DNA of 64,000 nt from Paenibacillus tyrphae (lineage in GTDB: Bacteria > Bacillota > Bacilli > Paenibacillales > NBRC-103111). The stretch covers positions 1-64,000 of the forward strand of contig NZ_BSDJ01000024.1 of NCBI RefSeq assembly GCF_027925525.1, in the 5' to 3' direction. The notes below the pieces were generated by a model. It did no database searches. It saw only the letters and a program-made list of their open reading frames with translations, and had not been told where the DNA came from. Below are positions 54,392 to 62,835 of this stretch, in pieces. The translations under genes and the position numbers were made by a program. Numbering within the stretch: the first letter of the stretch is position 1; every line of letters begins with the position of its first letter.

Positions 54392-54862
54392 ATGACGGAA
54401 AAACATGCGGCAAACAACGAAATCATCGCAACGGAAGAATACGAATTGGTAACAACGCGGCTGATGAATGCATCCTCTACTCTCGTTTGCGAAGCCTGGA
54501 CAATACCCGAGCATTTGGCACAGTGGTGGGGTCCGAACGGGTTTACGAACACGTTTCACGAATTTGATTTACGGCCGGGAGGAATATGGGAGTTTGTGAT
54601 GCACGGACCGAACGGAATGAATTATGACAACAAAAGCGAATTTGTCGAAATTGGGCCTGAACGGATCGTGCTGCGGCATCTTTGTGCACCTCATTATCAG
54701 CTCACGGCAACCTTCGAGGATCTTGGCAGTAAAACCAGACTGACTTGGCGCCAGCTTTTCGAAAACGCTGGTGTATTCAACGCCATCAAGAAAATCGCAG
54801 TTCCAGCCAACGAGCAAAATCTTGATCGGCTCGAAGCGCATTTGCAGAAGATGTCCGTCTGA
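54392..54862 (+). CDS. SRPBCC (AHSA1-like) domain protein
   Basis: 156 residues from ATG 54392 with AGAGGAGG upstream. ELVTTRLMNASSTLVCEAWTIPEHLAQWWGP is the opening of the START/Bet v1-like hydrophobic pocket; then GGIWEFVMHGPNG, FVEIGPERIVLRH and LTWRQLFENA. These proteins bind small hydrophobic molecules and are often next to ArsR or MerR regulators. Thirty bases separate it from the fused remnant, so it is probably the intact second member of a former MerR-SRPBCC-SRPBCC operon driven by the promoter at 53712. Confidence 0.86.
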   Translation: MTEKHAANNEIIATEEYELVTTRLMNASSTLVCEAWTIPEHLAQWWGPNGFTNTFHEFDLRPGGIWEFVMHGPNGMNYDNKSEFVEIGPERIVLRHLCAPHYQLTATFEDLGSKTRLTWRQLFENAGVFNAIKKIAVPANEQNLDRLEAHLQKMSV

Positions 54863-54894
54863 GAACCTGAGTACCTTTTCCGCGAGATCATGGC

Positions 54895-54915
54895 CGGCCG
54901 AAAGGCCGTTTTTTT
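54895..54915 (+). terminator. Terminator of the SRPBCC gene
   Basis: CGGCC-GAAA-GGCCG followed by T7, 33 bases after the stop at 54862. A compact tetraloop stem, typical intrinsic terminator. Confidence 0.88.
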
Positions 54916-54965
54916 CATGTGCAGATAAACCAAAGAACGTAAAACAGCAGGACCACAGTGTTACG

Positions 54966-55310
54966 CTATGCTAGAATAACGAATTTCTTATCTGACTGCC
55001 ATCTTGCCTCATAATCATGATAGTCTAATCCCTCTTTGGCAAGCGAAATTATGTAATCTGGATATTCTGATAACAAAGCAGCTATTTCCTCCACTTCGTT
55101 ATCTCTTGCAAGTAAATAGAAAATATTTTCCTTTACTTCAGGAGTAAGTTCAATAAATTTGTAGCTGCTCAATAGTTTACCAATTAATGCAAATACTCTA
55201 AACCAATGAGGATATCCTATCTCCCACTCATTTTCATCATACTCAAACGATTTAGACCAATTTAAGAAGTTAGATACTTCGATTTTTAATTCTTCAAAAA
55301 TAGTGCTCAT
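54966..55310 (-). CDS. Small acidic helical protein of unknown function
   Basis: 114 residues from ATG 55310 with AAGGAAAT upstream. FEELKIEVSNFLNWSKSFEYDENEWEIGYPHW, LTPEVKENIFYLLARDNEVEEIAALLSEYPDYI suggests HEAT-like helices. The composition and isolated position resemble immunity proteins of polymorphic toxin systems, but no family could be assigned. Confidence 0.62.
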   Translation of the reverse strand: MSTIFEELKIEVSNFLNWSKSFEYDENEWEIGYPHWFRVFALIGKLLSSYKFIELTPEVKENIFYLLARDNEVEEIAALLSEYPDYIISLAKEGLDYHDYEARWQSDKKFVILA

Positions 55311-55408
55311 CGATTATATTTCCTTAACTAATTTTATTCAAAAACTTGTTTACCTATTAGTCCTATCTTGAAACACTGTCTGCTTGATACGACTTTCACG
55401 AGCTGCCA

Positions 55409-55851
55409 TTAAACTAAAAAATGAATGACCTTGTCCGCTACTTCCCTGGTTATCCCGGTCTCAAAACTTGTTTCCACCAGGTGATCGTCTAGCTCCCCCA
55501 TCTCTTCTTCATCGTCAATAATCACAAACCTGTCGACTTCCAAACCAATATTCAAAATTTGGTTTAAATACTCTTTAATTTCTTTGCCCCGTATTGCCCC
55601 TTCGATAATTGGCGTCATGCCAACCACATTCTTTATTCCGTTGATTTCAAAAATAGATTGTAATTGTTTTAAAGTCCTACCTTCTCTCCAGGACGAGCTG
55701 ACTACAATCTTAGCTTCAGTTTTTTCAAGTATCTCTTGTAAACTCCTGACGCATGCCGGATCAAACTCATGTCCAAAATATTTCTTGCTCTGCACCATAT
55801 GTCTTGAAGTAACCAGTACACCCCATCAATATCCAAAAAAATTATTTTCAT
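55409..55851 (-). pseudogene. HAD-like phosphatase gene with a frameshift at its start
   Basis: From ATG 55851 (AGGT upstream) the frame reads MKIIFLDIDGV, the HAD motif I with nucleophile Asp. Two extra bases (or one lost) then shift it, and the family sequence LVTSRHMVQSKKYFGHEFDPA continues in another frame to 55409, with IVVSSSWREGRTL (motif II) and FVIIDDEEEMG (motif III/IV). It resembles the HAD domain found in Swiss Army Knife RNA repair proteins. An internal ATG at 55798 could still be used but would lack the catalytic aspartates. Confidence 0.75.
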
Positions 55852-55944
55852 TGTTTACCTCGAATTTCTACCGGATGTTTAAGGTTCGCCGCTGCCTTTC
55901 CAAAATCTTCTTCTCCCATTCTAGCACATTTTTTTTCGATGAAA

Positions 55945-55981
55945 GTCCTTATTTTTCTAGGACAGACTTCTGGAGTATAAT
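55945..55981 (+). promoter_or_regulatory. Candidate promoter of the SUKH gene with a small inverted repeat
   Basis: TATAAT at 55976-55981, with a weak TTTTCT at -35 spacing. GTCCT (55945-55949) and AGGAC (55959-55963) flank the -35 and could be an operator. Confidence 0.4.
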
Positions 55982-56016
55982 AACAACGAACATGAAAAAC
56001 GGGAGGAAAAAATCCG

Positions 56017-56502
56017 ATGACGGAATCAGCGCAAGAGTCCTTGTCGATCGAAGAAATCGAATCGAAATTGGGAATCGTATTCCCCGCTAGCTATAAACAA
56101 ATGCTTCAGGACCTCGAAAACAGCGATAACGGCTGGCTGAAAGAGTACCGGTTGGAGGACTTTAACGGGTACACGGAGTGGTCGATTCGCTTCATCCGGC
56201 CGTGCTTGTCCTACATGGATAGTATCGAGATGGTGAACGAATTGGTCCCGGAACCTTATACAATCATTCCTTTCGCTTGGAGCGTAAGCAGCGGCAACTG
56301 GCTCGTGTTCGACTACCGAAAGGCGGATACGGAGCCCCCGATTATGTATATTGATCATGAAATCGCGGTAGTTAAAGAGGATGCAGAAGAATGCGCAAGG
56401 GAAGTCAATAAAACGGTAGAAGAAGTGTTAGAAGAAAATTTGACCGCTTTATGCGGCTCATTTGAAATCTTGCGCGGCGCCTTGCAGCTGCAGGAAGATT
56501 AG
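56017..56502 (+). CDS. SMI1/KNR4 (SUKH) family protein
   Basis: 161 residues from ATG 56017 with GGGAGG upstream. The SUKH signature is visible: SIEEIESKLGIVFPASYKQMLQDLENSDNG, then YRLEDFNGYTEW, TIIPFAWSVSSGNWLVFDYRKADTEPPIMYIDHE and the C-terminal helix LTALCGSFEILRGAL. SUKH proteins often act as immunity proteins against contact-dependent or secreted toxins. No cognate toxin is beside it, so its partner is unknown or it is an orphan. Confidence 0.84.
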   Translation: MTESAQESLSIEEIESKLGIVFPASYKQMLQDLENSDNGWLKEYRLEDFNGYTEWSIRFIRPCLSYMDSIEMVNELVPEPYTIIPFAWSVSSGNWLVFDYRKADTEPPIMYIDHEIAVVKEDAEECAREVNKTVEEVLEENLTALCGSFEILRGALQLQED

Positions 56503-56529
56503 TCGCCAGCTTGGCCAATAAATAGCAAA

Positions 56530-56556
56530 GGCCCAATTTCATCAAAAAATTGGGCC
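56530..56556. terminator. Stem-loop between convergent genes
   Basis: GGCCCAATTT ... AAATTGGGCC is a 10-bp stem 27 bases after the SUKH stop and near the end of the facing minus-strand gene. The internal A-run gives no clear T-tail, so function is likely but not certain. Confidence 0.55.
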
Positions 56557-56565
56557 CGCGTGCAT

Positions 56566-57126
56566 TCAGGCAAGCTCTTCCTGCACAATTTCGATTTTTT
56601 CTCCCTTGTTATTTACGATATTTATCCCCAGCGCATCATATCCGTTGCGCTTCGCCTCGTCAAAATCGACTCGTTCGCCGTTAATCAATTCAAGCAGCCC
56701 GTCTTCGTCCACATCATCCGCAAATTCTTCGTCCCAATCGACATTATAGAAAGCCGTGATGTAAACCTCAAAGGTATCCTCACCATCCTTGCCCAGATAG
56801 GGCAATAAGGGCGTCCGGTTGTTTTGCTGCTCGGCCGTATAGGTATCGCATAACATGGCGTTATAACCGTGTTTGCAACCGTCGAACAAAAGGTAACGTT
56901 CACCGTCAACCGGATCCTCGGCAACAATCAGTTGAGGAGCGAAATCGGTCACTGCAATCAGGTCATCCATCAGCTCTCCGTAATAATAAATACGAAACTG
57001 GGTCCGGCCTTCTTTTGTCTGCAATTTACCTGTCCATTCTTGCTCCATCCATGTTTCCGGGTTTTCTGCTATGGTAATTCCTTCAAGATAAGCTGGTCCA
57101 GAGCGATGCGATTTTTGGTTAGACAT
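56566..57126 (-). CDS. Unknown acidic protein
   Basis: 186 residues from ATG 57126 with AGGAAAG upstream. It contains RTQFRIYYYGELMDDLIAVTDFAPQLIVAEDP, GERYLLFDGCKHGYNAMLCDTY and a very acidic tract WDEEFADDVDEDGLLE. Beta-rich first half, helical end. No family recognised, although this kind of protein is common in Bacillales genomes near SUKH genes, where an immunity role is suspected. Confidence 0.65.
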   Translation of the reverse strand: MSNQKSHRSGPAYLEGITIAENPETWMEQEWTGKLQTKEGRTQFRIYYYGELMDDLIAVTDFAPQLIVAEDPVDGERYLLFDGCKHGYNAMLCDTYTAEQQNNRTPLLPYLGKDGEDTFEVYITAFYNVDWDEEFADDVDEDGLLELINGERVDFDEAKRNGYDALGINIVNNKGEKIEIVQEELA

Positions 57127-57165
57127 ATGCTGCTTTCCTTTCTAGGATCAATTTTATTACCAACC

Positions 57166-57717
57166 TTACCTATTCCTCTCGCGCATGGCCAATTTCATCG
57201 CTTTCCAATAAAAATCATGAAAGGCCTCTTCCGTGAACTTAACCTTTTCCCCATACGGAAATTGTCCGCTTATGGCCGTCAAGACGTCATATAAACCCAG
57301 GTGCGCCCAATCCCACATAATCGAATTGTAGGCCATCATAGGGATGTACAAAATTTGTCTCGTTTCACTGACAAAGTTTCGATCCAGCCCTTCAGTTTCT
57401 AAGAGCCGATACACTCTTTCTTTATCCTCGTCTGAAAACTCCGTATCCAGAAACTCCTCGCAGATGAAGCTCCAAGTATCCACCCTCGAAACGATAGGGA
57501 TCTTATTGCTTTTCGCAAACAATTCCAGGCTTTCTTTATGTACGGCCGAGACAAAAAGGACTTCGCCGCTTTTCAATCTGACTTCGGGAGGACATCGGGT
57601 GATCAAAATTTCAGAAATATCTTCAGATGCGACGCTGCCATTAGGAAACATGCTTGACGCTTGAAATGGGTACTTTTGAAATTGTATCTGATTTTCAAAA
57701 AATTGAATATCCTGCAT
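57166..57717 (-). CDS. Unknown protein
   Basis: 183 residues; the ATG at 57717 has GAGG nine bases upstream (57726 is an alternative). FFENQIQFQKYPFQASSMFPNGSVA, VRLKSGEVLFVSAVHKESLELFAKSNKIPIVSRVDTWSFICEEFLDTEF and QILYIPMMAYNSIMWDWAHLGLYDVL are well-formed globular sequence. It resembles widespread uncharacterised proteins of Bacillales, but no function can be given. It follows bstA on the same strand by 60 bases. Confidence 0.65.
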   Translation of the reverse strand: MQDIQFFENQIQFQKYPFQASSMFPNGSVASEDISEILITRCPPEVRLKSGEVLFVSAVHKESLELFAKSNKIPIVSRVDTWSFICEEFLDTEFSDEDKERVYRLLETEGLDRNFVSETRQILYIPMMAYNSIMWDWAHLGLYDVLTAISGQFPYGEKVKFTEEAFHDFYWKAMKLAMRERNR

Positions 57718-57777
57718 GGGACTCATCCTCGGCGTAAGTATTGTGCTTCCCTATTCTGTTTACGAATGACCCAATCT

Positions 57778-58308
57778 TCACCAGTTCATTCGTTGTGCTA
57801 AAGATTGAATATGGGAAGTATGATGCTTGTTATGCCAAATGAATCTTTGAATCGCGACATCCACGGTGATCCAGCCAAGGACTTCGGTATTGAACCTTCT
57901 ATCATAATCGGCTGGTTTCAAACCGTGAATTGTATTGATTAGTCGATGATGAAGCGCCTCTAAAAGCATCAGGGAGATTTCTATCGGAGTATCCTTATAA
58001 TCGCTAAGCTCAGCCCACAAATTGGGGCGATATGAACTGGCCATAGGCTCTTCTTCGGTTAAAGCCCGCTTTAATCTTAGGTAGGCGTTGACATCGTTAT
58101 CGGCCATGTGATGAACGACCTGCTGCACCGTCCAACCACCGGAACGGTATGGAGTTTGAAGTTGATCCTCATTGAAGTCTCCCACAATCTTCCGCAGAGA
58201 AGGAACAATATCTGCAATTTCTTTCATATAACTCTTACGTTCCTCCTCTGACATAGTCGTCACTGGGTTAAACTGGCCGATTGGATACCGCAAAATGTCT
58301 TCATTCAT
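57778..58308 (-). CDS. bstA: DinB-fold metal-dependent bacillithiol S-transferase (YfiT/BstA-like)
   Basis: 176 residues, four-helix DinB fold. It starts LRYPIGQFNP, has RSGGWTVQQVVHHMADNDVNAYLRLKRAL with the first metal histidine(s) near residue 66, and RFIWHNKHHTSHIQSLAQRM with the other histidines near 160. YfiT/BstA conjugates bacillithiol to electrophiles such as monochlorobimane and helps to detoxify drugs. One residue of the usual HHVADSH motif is changed (HHMADND). AAGGAGG precedes ATG 58308. Confidence 0.85.
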   Translation of the reverse strand: MNEDILRYPIGQFNPVTTMSEEERKSYMKEIADIVPSLRKIVGDFNEDQLQTPYRSGGWTVQQVVHHMADNDVNAYLRLKRALTEEEPMASSYRPNLWAELSDYKDTPIEISLMLLEALHHRLINTIHGLKPADYDRRFNTEVLGWITVDVAIQRFIWHNKHHTSHIQSLAQRMNW

Positions 58309-58394
58309 CTTCTGATTAACCTCCTTAGAAAATTTATAACAAGTACGCTTTCAAGTTAGCATTCAAAATTAGTATTGTTAGTCTTGTTGTACTG

Positions 58395-58763
58395 TTACAA
58401 TAGTTCCTTATAAACTTCTTCATTTTTTTCTAGTCTCCATTTTAATAGTGGTTGTACTTGTTCAAAAATATAGGGTCTAATTCTGTAAGGTATCGCATGA
58501 CGAACAATTTCATCTTCAACAAGGTGTTCATAAAACCCTACACATATTGCATTCCAAATATAGTAACTTCGTTTTTCTTGATTAAAACACCACTCCGCAT
58601 AGTTATAAATTTTGTCAAGATATTCAATGTCATTATCTTTGTGTGATTGAACAACTTTTCTCCTCAGTTCAAAAATTAAAGAATATATACTCGCGTCTCT
58701 ATAGAGGAAGGTAAATCTAATATCATAAAATAACTCTAATGCTTTACTTCTCCAAGTGCTCAA
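58395..58763 (-). CDS. Unknown helical protein (DUF7674-like)
   Basis: 122 residues from TTG 58763 with AAGGATG upstream. YDIRFTFLYRDASIYSLIFELRRKVVQSHKDND, YLDKIYNYAEWCFNQEKRSYYIWNAICVGFYEHLVEDEIVR and IRPYIFEQVQPLLKWRLEKNEE look like the small all-helical proteins grouped as DUF7674, which appear as immunity-like singletons. The assignment is from memory of the pattern. No operon partner. Confidence 0.6.
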   Translation of the reverse strand: MSTWRSKALELFYDIRFTFLYRDASIYSLIFELRRKVVQSHKDNDIEYLDKIYNYAEWCFNQEKRSYYIWNAICVGFYEHLVEDEIVRHAIPYRIRPYIFEQVQPLLKWRLEKNEEVYKELL

Positions 58764-58853
58764 TGTTTATCATCCTTAAAAGAAGTATACTTTAGTAACT
58801 TTGCTTGCCTTTCAAACTTTCAATGACTCAAAATTCCAACTCCCAAAATATCT

Positions 58854-59195
58854 TTATGAAATACTCTCTACTTCACTTTCTTCAAACCAACCCTCTTCTA
58901 GAACATGTTTCTTAACCTTTTCCGGCTCTTCCGAATAAGCTACAATAGCCAAACTCTTTTCAGCATGACTACATGTAACATAAAACAGCCTTCTTGTTCG
59001 ATCAATGGTTGTATCCTTAACCGCATTTTCGTTTTCAACATCTGCTTTTGTTTTATCCTTTGCCCCAAACAGCTTTTCATAGCTGAAAAAAGATCCACTT
59101 GCGGAACGATAGAAACAGAGAACAGCGGATCGTAATCCAACCGACGGCCAATTTCTTCACAGGCAGCATTCGTGTATGTAATTAAAATTAATGAT
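58854..59195 (-). pseudogene. UvrD-type helicase remnant with a large internal deletion
   Basis: Minus strand: LILITYTNAACEEIGRRLDYDPLFSVS, the segment after Walker A of UvrD/GajB-like helicases, is followed within a few codons and a frame change by YEKLFGAKDKTKADVENENAV, TTIDRTRRLFYVTCSHAEKSLAIVAYSEEPEKV and the end at TAA 58854. The latter is the extreme C-terminal helicase motif VI region. Almost the whole protein between is gone. The C-terminal form resembles helicases found in Gabija-like defence operons, but no gajA-like gene is here. Confidence 0.72.
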
Positions 59196-59325
59196 TAGTA
59201 GTAGGGTGAGCAAAGGCGTATCCATTGCAAGCTTAGGTGGATTTGTTCTAGCGGTCGATAGATAACTCCTATTGTGTATCTCCATACTCTACTCAATTTT
59301 TATTTTCGTGCAGAAATCATTCATA

Positions 59326-59673
59326 TTAATTCCTCTCTGCCAAATCCATTGCGACGGCTAACTGAATCTGCCCGATCCTACTAAGACCGCGCTTATAATC
59401 TTTTACAGGCTTCGATTCAATAATCGGTTCTGTTTCAAGGTTATAGCGGTCCAATTCAATATAGGCAATAAAATCGTTATTCATCAGAATGGTATAAACA
59501 TCTTCGCCCTGATCGGGCGTAATTGCAATAATAATAGCGGTTTTCATATCAGGAAAAGCCTGCTGTATGATTCCTAGCAATCGCTTCATAGAATGATCAT
59601 CAAATAAAGACCTGTTCAATTCAATCAAGTGTTCCCTGTAATAGTGTTCCGTCATGCTTCCGATAAGCTTCAT
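59326..59673 (-). CDS. Conserved unknown protein
   Basis: 115 residues from ATG 59673 with AGGAGAT upstream. It contains YREHLIELNRSLFDDHSMKRLLGIIQQAFPDMKTAIIIAITPDQGEDVYTILMNNDFIAYIELDRYN. Alpha/beta character, no membrane segment. No family recognised. It lies between accessory remnants and efp, and ends before nothing related. Confidence 0.55.
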   Translation of the reverse strand: MKLIGSMTEHYYREHLIELNRSLFDDHSMKRLLGIIQQAFPDMKTAIIIAITPDQGEDVYTILMNNDFIAYIELDRYNLETEPIIESKPVKDYKRGLSRIGQIQLAVAMDLAERN

Positions 59674-59750
59674 TGTGCGATCTCCTAAGATCCCAAATTG
59701 TTCCTAGTCGCTATTGTACCATTTTTTACATGTAATACGGCTAAAACAAA

Positions 59751-59786
59751 AAAATCCTTACCTCTCCGAAGAAAGGTAAGGATTTT
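59751..59786 (-). terminator. Terminator of the efp operon
   Basis: On the minus strand AAAATCCTTACCT ... AGGTAAGGATTTT with further T residues is a 13-bp stem, 12 bases after the efp stop. Confidence 0.9.
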
Positions 59787-59798
59787 CCACCGCTCAGA

Positions 59799-60356
59799 TT
59801 AAGCGCGGGAGATGTATTGGCCCTCACGGGTGTCGATCAAGAGCACGTCGCCTTCGTTGATGAAGAGCGGCACTTGAACGTTCAAGCCGGTTTCGACTTT
59901 CGCGTTCTTGGTCGCGCCTTGCGCCGTGTTGCCTTTGATGCCCGGCTCGGTTTCGATGACTTTCAGCTCAACGCTGTTCGGCATGTTGATCCCGAGGATC
60001 TCGCCCTGGTAGCTCATGATATTGATGTTCATGTTTTCTTTGAGGAAGTTCAGTTCCCACTTGATTTGCTTTTCTTCCAGGTTGATTTGGTCGAACGATT
60101 CGGTATCCATGAACGTATGCTCTTTGCCGCTGGCATACAGATATTGCATTTGACGGTTTTCGATGTGAGCGCGGCTCACGTTCTCACCGGCGCGGAACGT
60201 ACGCTCGACGGTGTTGCCGTTGCGCAGGTTTTTCAGCTTGGAGCGGACGAAGGCAGCGCCTTTACCCGGTTTAACGTGCTGGAAATCGACAACGGTGAAC
60301 AAATCGCCGTCTACTTCAATGGTTAAGCCTGTTTTAAAATCGTTAACTGAAATCAC
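59799..60356 (-). CDS. efp: Translation elongation factor P
   Basis: 185 residues from GTG 60356 with GGGAGG upstream. Three beta-barrel domains; domain I carries Lys32 in KPGKGAAFVRSKLKN, the residue modified (5-aminopentanol in B. subtilis) to let EF-P enter the peptidyl-transferase centre and relieve stalling at polyproline. Domain III ends EGQYISRA. It follows papA and aroQ, the standard Bacillales order, and ends at a strong terminator. Confidence 0.97.
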   Translation of the reverse strand: MISVNDFKTGLTIEVDGDLFTVVDFQHVKPGKGAAFVRSKLKNLRNGNTVERTFRAGENVSRAHIENRQMQYLYASGKEHTFMDTESFDQINLEEKQIKWELNFLKENMNINIMSYQGEILGINMPNSVELKVIETEPGIKGNTAQGATKNAKVETGLNVQVPLFINEGDVLLIDTREGQYISRA

Positions 60357-60481
60357 TACAAAAACCTCCCTAAAATGTGAGCAGACGACAGTGCCTCAAG
60401 CCTTGTAAGAATCAGTCTCCGGATCATCCGGACCTATCCTTGCCTTCGCCTTGGTTTATGCCGCTACCAAGTTGCCTAAAG

Positions 60482-61555
60482 TTATGGTATCACAATCAAG
60501 TCTTTGCTGGATTGTGTTAACCTCCGATTGCCTGTTTCCGTGATGACGATATCGTCCTCGATCCGGACGCCGCCGAAGCCTGGCAAATAAATGCCGGGTT
60601 CCACGGTAACCACCATGCCTGGAGCCAGTACAACATCGCCCTGCACCGACAGCCGCGGCGATTCGTGAACTTCCATCCCGAGCCCGTGACCCGTGCCGTG
60701 GCCGAAATGATCGCCGTAGCCGTAACGCTTGATAATATCGCGTGCGACGGCATCCGCTTCCTTGCCGGTCATTCCCGGCTTGATTCGCTCGAGCGCTTCC
60801 ATTTGCGCTTCGAGAACGATCTTGTAGATGTCGCGGTGTTTATCCGTCGGCGTACCGACGATGACCGTGCGGGTAATGTCGGAACAGTAGCTTTTGTAAT
60901 AGGCTCCGAAATCGAGCGTTACAAATTCGCCGGTCCCGATAATTTTGTCGCTGGCTTTGCCGTGCGGCAGCGCAGAGCGTTCGCCGGAAGCGACGATCGT
61001 TTCGAACGAAGTCGAAGCGGCGCCATGCTTGCGCACAAACATTTCGATTTCGAGTGAAATGTCCAGCTCTTTAACCCCGGACTTCAGCAGCCCGAGAACG
61101 TGGACAAACGCACGGTCCGCCAGATCGGCCGCCTGCTGCATGACGGCGATTTCCCCGTCGTCCTTGATCATGCGAAGCGACTCGACCAGCCCTCCGGTCG
61201 GCGCGAATTCAATCCCGCCGAGCGCTTCGGCGTAGCTGCTGTAGGTGCCGTAGCTGAGGTCGGTTTGCTCGAAGCCAAGTTTGGCTATGCCCCATTTGCG
61301 AAGCAGGTCGTTAATCGATTCCACGACCTTGGGCCGATGCTCGACGATCTCGTAACCTGCCGCTTGCTCCGATGCCTGTGTGACATAACGAAAGTCGGTC
61401 AGCAATACGGCCCGATCGGCCGTAATGAGCACGTAGCCCGCCGATCCGGTGAAGCCGGTCATATATTTCCGGTTTGTCGCATTCGTGATGAGCAGCGCCG
61501 GCAAGCCTTTTTGTTCCAAAAGACTGCGCAGCCGCCCGATTCGCTGTTGCTGCAT
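60482..61555 (-). CDS. papA: M24B-family Xaa-Pro aminopeptidase
   Basis: 357 residues (yqhT homologue). N-terminal creatinase-like domain TNATNRKYMTGFTGSAGYVLI; C-terminal pita-bread domain with metal ligands in DFGAYYKSYCSDITRT (two Asp), HFGHGTGHGLGMEVHESP (His), EPGIYLPGFGG and RIEDDIVIT (two Glu). It removes N-terminal residues before proline using two metal ions. The ATG lies three bases after the aroQ stop with GGAGGG before it, so it is co-transcribed with aroQ and efp. Confidence 0.93.
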   Translation of the reverse strand: MQQQRIGRLRSLLEQKGLPALLITNATNRKYMTGFTGSAGYVLITADRAVLLTDFRYVTQASEQAAGYEIVEHRPKVVESINDLLRKWGIAKLGFEQTDLSYGTYSSYAEALGGIEFAPTGGLVESLRMIKDDGEIAVMQQAADLADRAFVHVLGLLKSGVKELDISLEIEMFVRKHGAASTSFETIVASGERSALPHGKASDKIIGTGEFVTLDFGAYYKSYCSDITRTVIVGTPTDKHRDIYKIVLEAQMEALERIKPGMTGKEADAVARDIIKRYGYGDHFGHGTGHGLGMEVHESPRLSVQGDVVLAPGMVVTVEPGIYLPGFGGVRIEDDIVITETGNRRLTQSSKDLIVIP

Positions 61556-61558
61556 TTG

Positions 61559-62005
61559 CTATCCCTCCGCGCTATCAATATACTGGACCAGCGCCCGCAA
61601 GCCCAGCTCGTAGCTGTTCGCGCCGAAACCCGCGATTTGGCCCACGGCTACCGGGGCGATTACCGATACGTGGCGGAAAGCTTCCCTTTTATGAATGTTC
61701 GAAATATGTACTTCAACCGTCGGGATGCCTACAGCGCTGATGGCATCGCGGATCGCGTAGCTGTAATGCGTGAACGCTCCCGGATTGAACAAGATTCCGG
61801 CTTTCTGCCCATAGGCGGCATGAATGCGGTCGATCAGATCACCCTCGTGATTCGACTGATAGCACTCCAATCCGACGTGGAGCTCCTCCGCCAGCTTGGT
61901 CAGCCTGTCCGTTATCGCTTGAAGCGACAGACTTCCATAGACGCCGGGCTCCCGGATGCCAAGCATGTTCAAATTCGGCCCGTTCAACAACAAAATGTGC
62001 TTCAT
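61559..62005 (-). CDS. aroQ: Type II 3-dehydroquinate dehydratase
   Basis: 148 residues from ATG 62005 with GGGAGG eight bases upstream; an in-frame start at 62041 would add 12 atypical residues. Motifs ILLLNGPNLNMLGIREPGVYG (catalytic Tyr), CYQSNHEGDLID, FNPGAFTHYSYAIRDAI (catalytic His) and VEVHISNI are those of the dodecameric enzyme. It dehydrates 3-dehydroquinate in the shikimate pathway. In B. subtilis the homologue is yqhS, in the same position next to yqhT. Confidence 0.95.
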   Translation of the reverse strand: MKHILLLNGPNLNMLGIREPGVYGSLSLQAITDRLTKLAEELHVGLECYQSNHEGDLIDRIHAAYGQKAGILFNPGAFTHYSYAIRDAISAVGIPTVEVHISNIHKREAFRHVSVIAPVAVGQIAGFGANSYELGLRALVQYIDSAEG

Positions 62006-62177
62006 CCGTGAAACCTCCCAACCTGATAAATCCGCACACACTTAGCCATTTTACCATAACCTTCCCCGGTTTGAGAACTTTTTTTTGCGGGCTCAGGCGG
62101 CCAAATAAAGCGGTTTTACCAATGTTTAGGCGATCCGAATCACGCATACCCGGGGATAGTCTGCACGCCGCGCGGAA

Positions 62178-62687
62178 TCATGTTATCTCCGGTTCGTCCC
62201 GGCCGTCGGCAAACGGCTCCCGCTCCCGCTCGTCCGTAAATTCGAAGCTGATGGAATAACCGATAAACACTCCCCATAGCACAAACAGGCACGCTTGGGT
62301 CACCACCGTGTTCAGATCCAGATAGGCGATCCAATTCATCATCCCGGTGACCGGCCCGATCAGCAGGAACAAGAACGCCCACCAGGCGACGCCGTACCCG
62401 ACCCCATACCACGGACCGTACGCTTTGGCGAATAACATCGTATACAATAAAGCGGCAACGACGGACAGGGCGATAAACGCCAGCCACCCCAGCAAATATC
62501 CCCGCCATGTCATCAAGTAAGAATGCTTGTACAAGGGCTCGAGCAAAAATCCCGGCGATAGCGAAGTAAAATGAAAATAGTTGGCGAGCATTTGAACCCC
62601 GCCCCAGATCAATCCGGCAAAAAAACCGATATATACCGCGAAATTCCACCGATTCGTACGAAACTTCCTATCGCTTCGGCGATTCAT
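62178..62687 (-). CDS. yqhR: YqhR-like conserved membrane protein
   Basis: 169 residues from ATG 62687 with GAGGAGGGA nine bases upstream. Four hydrophobic helices: FAVYIGFFAGLIWGGVQML, GYLLGWLAFIALSVVAALLY, GVAWWAFLFLLIGPVTGMM and VVTQACLFVLWGVFIGYSI. The motif NRRSDRKFRTNRW plus position between yqhQ and aroQ identify it as YqhR. Its function is not known. It diverges from yqhQ across about 150 bp. Confidence 0.88.
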   Translation of the reverse strand: MNRRSDRKFRTNRWNFAVYIGFFAGLIWGGVQMLANYFHFTSLSPGFLLEPLYKHSYLMTWRGYLLGWLAFIALSVVAALLYTMLFAKAYGPWYGVGYGVAWWAFLFLLIGPVTGMMNWIAYLDLNTVVTQACLFVLWGVFIGYSISFEFTDEREREPFADGRDEPEIT

Positions 62688-62835
62688 GCCCAAATCCCTC
62701 CTCGATTTCGGATATCCACTAGTATGTGCAAAAGTTCCACCGATAAACAAGTGGCAATATGACTGCGGATTCGCTAAAATACAGATATGGCATCATTCAT
62801 CGTTATTTATTCATAGTAGAAGAAGGTGTATTGTA

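Noticed and set aside
58905..59140. Short open frames on both strands near 59 kb
   Set aside because: The minus-strand frame mixes two pieces of a deleted helicase; the plus-strand frame is its shadow.
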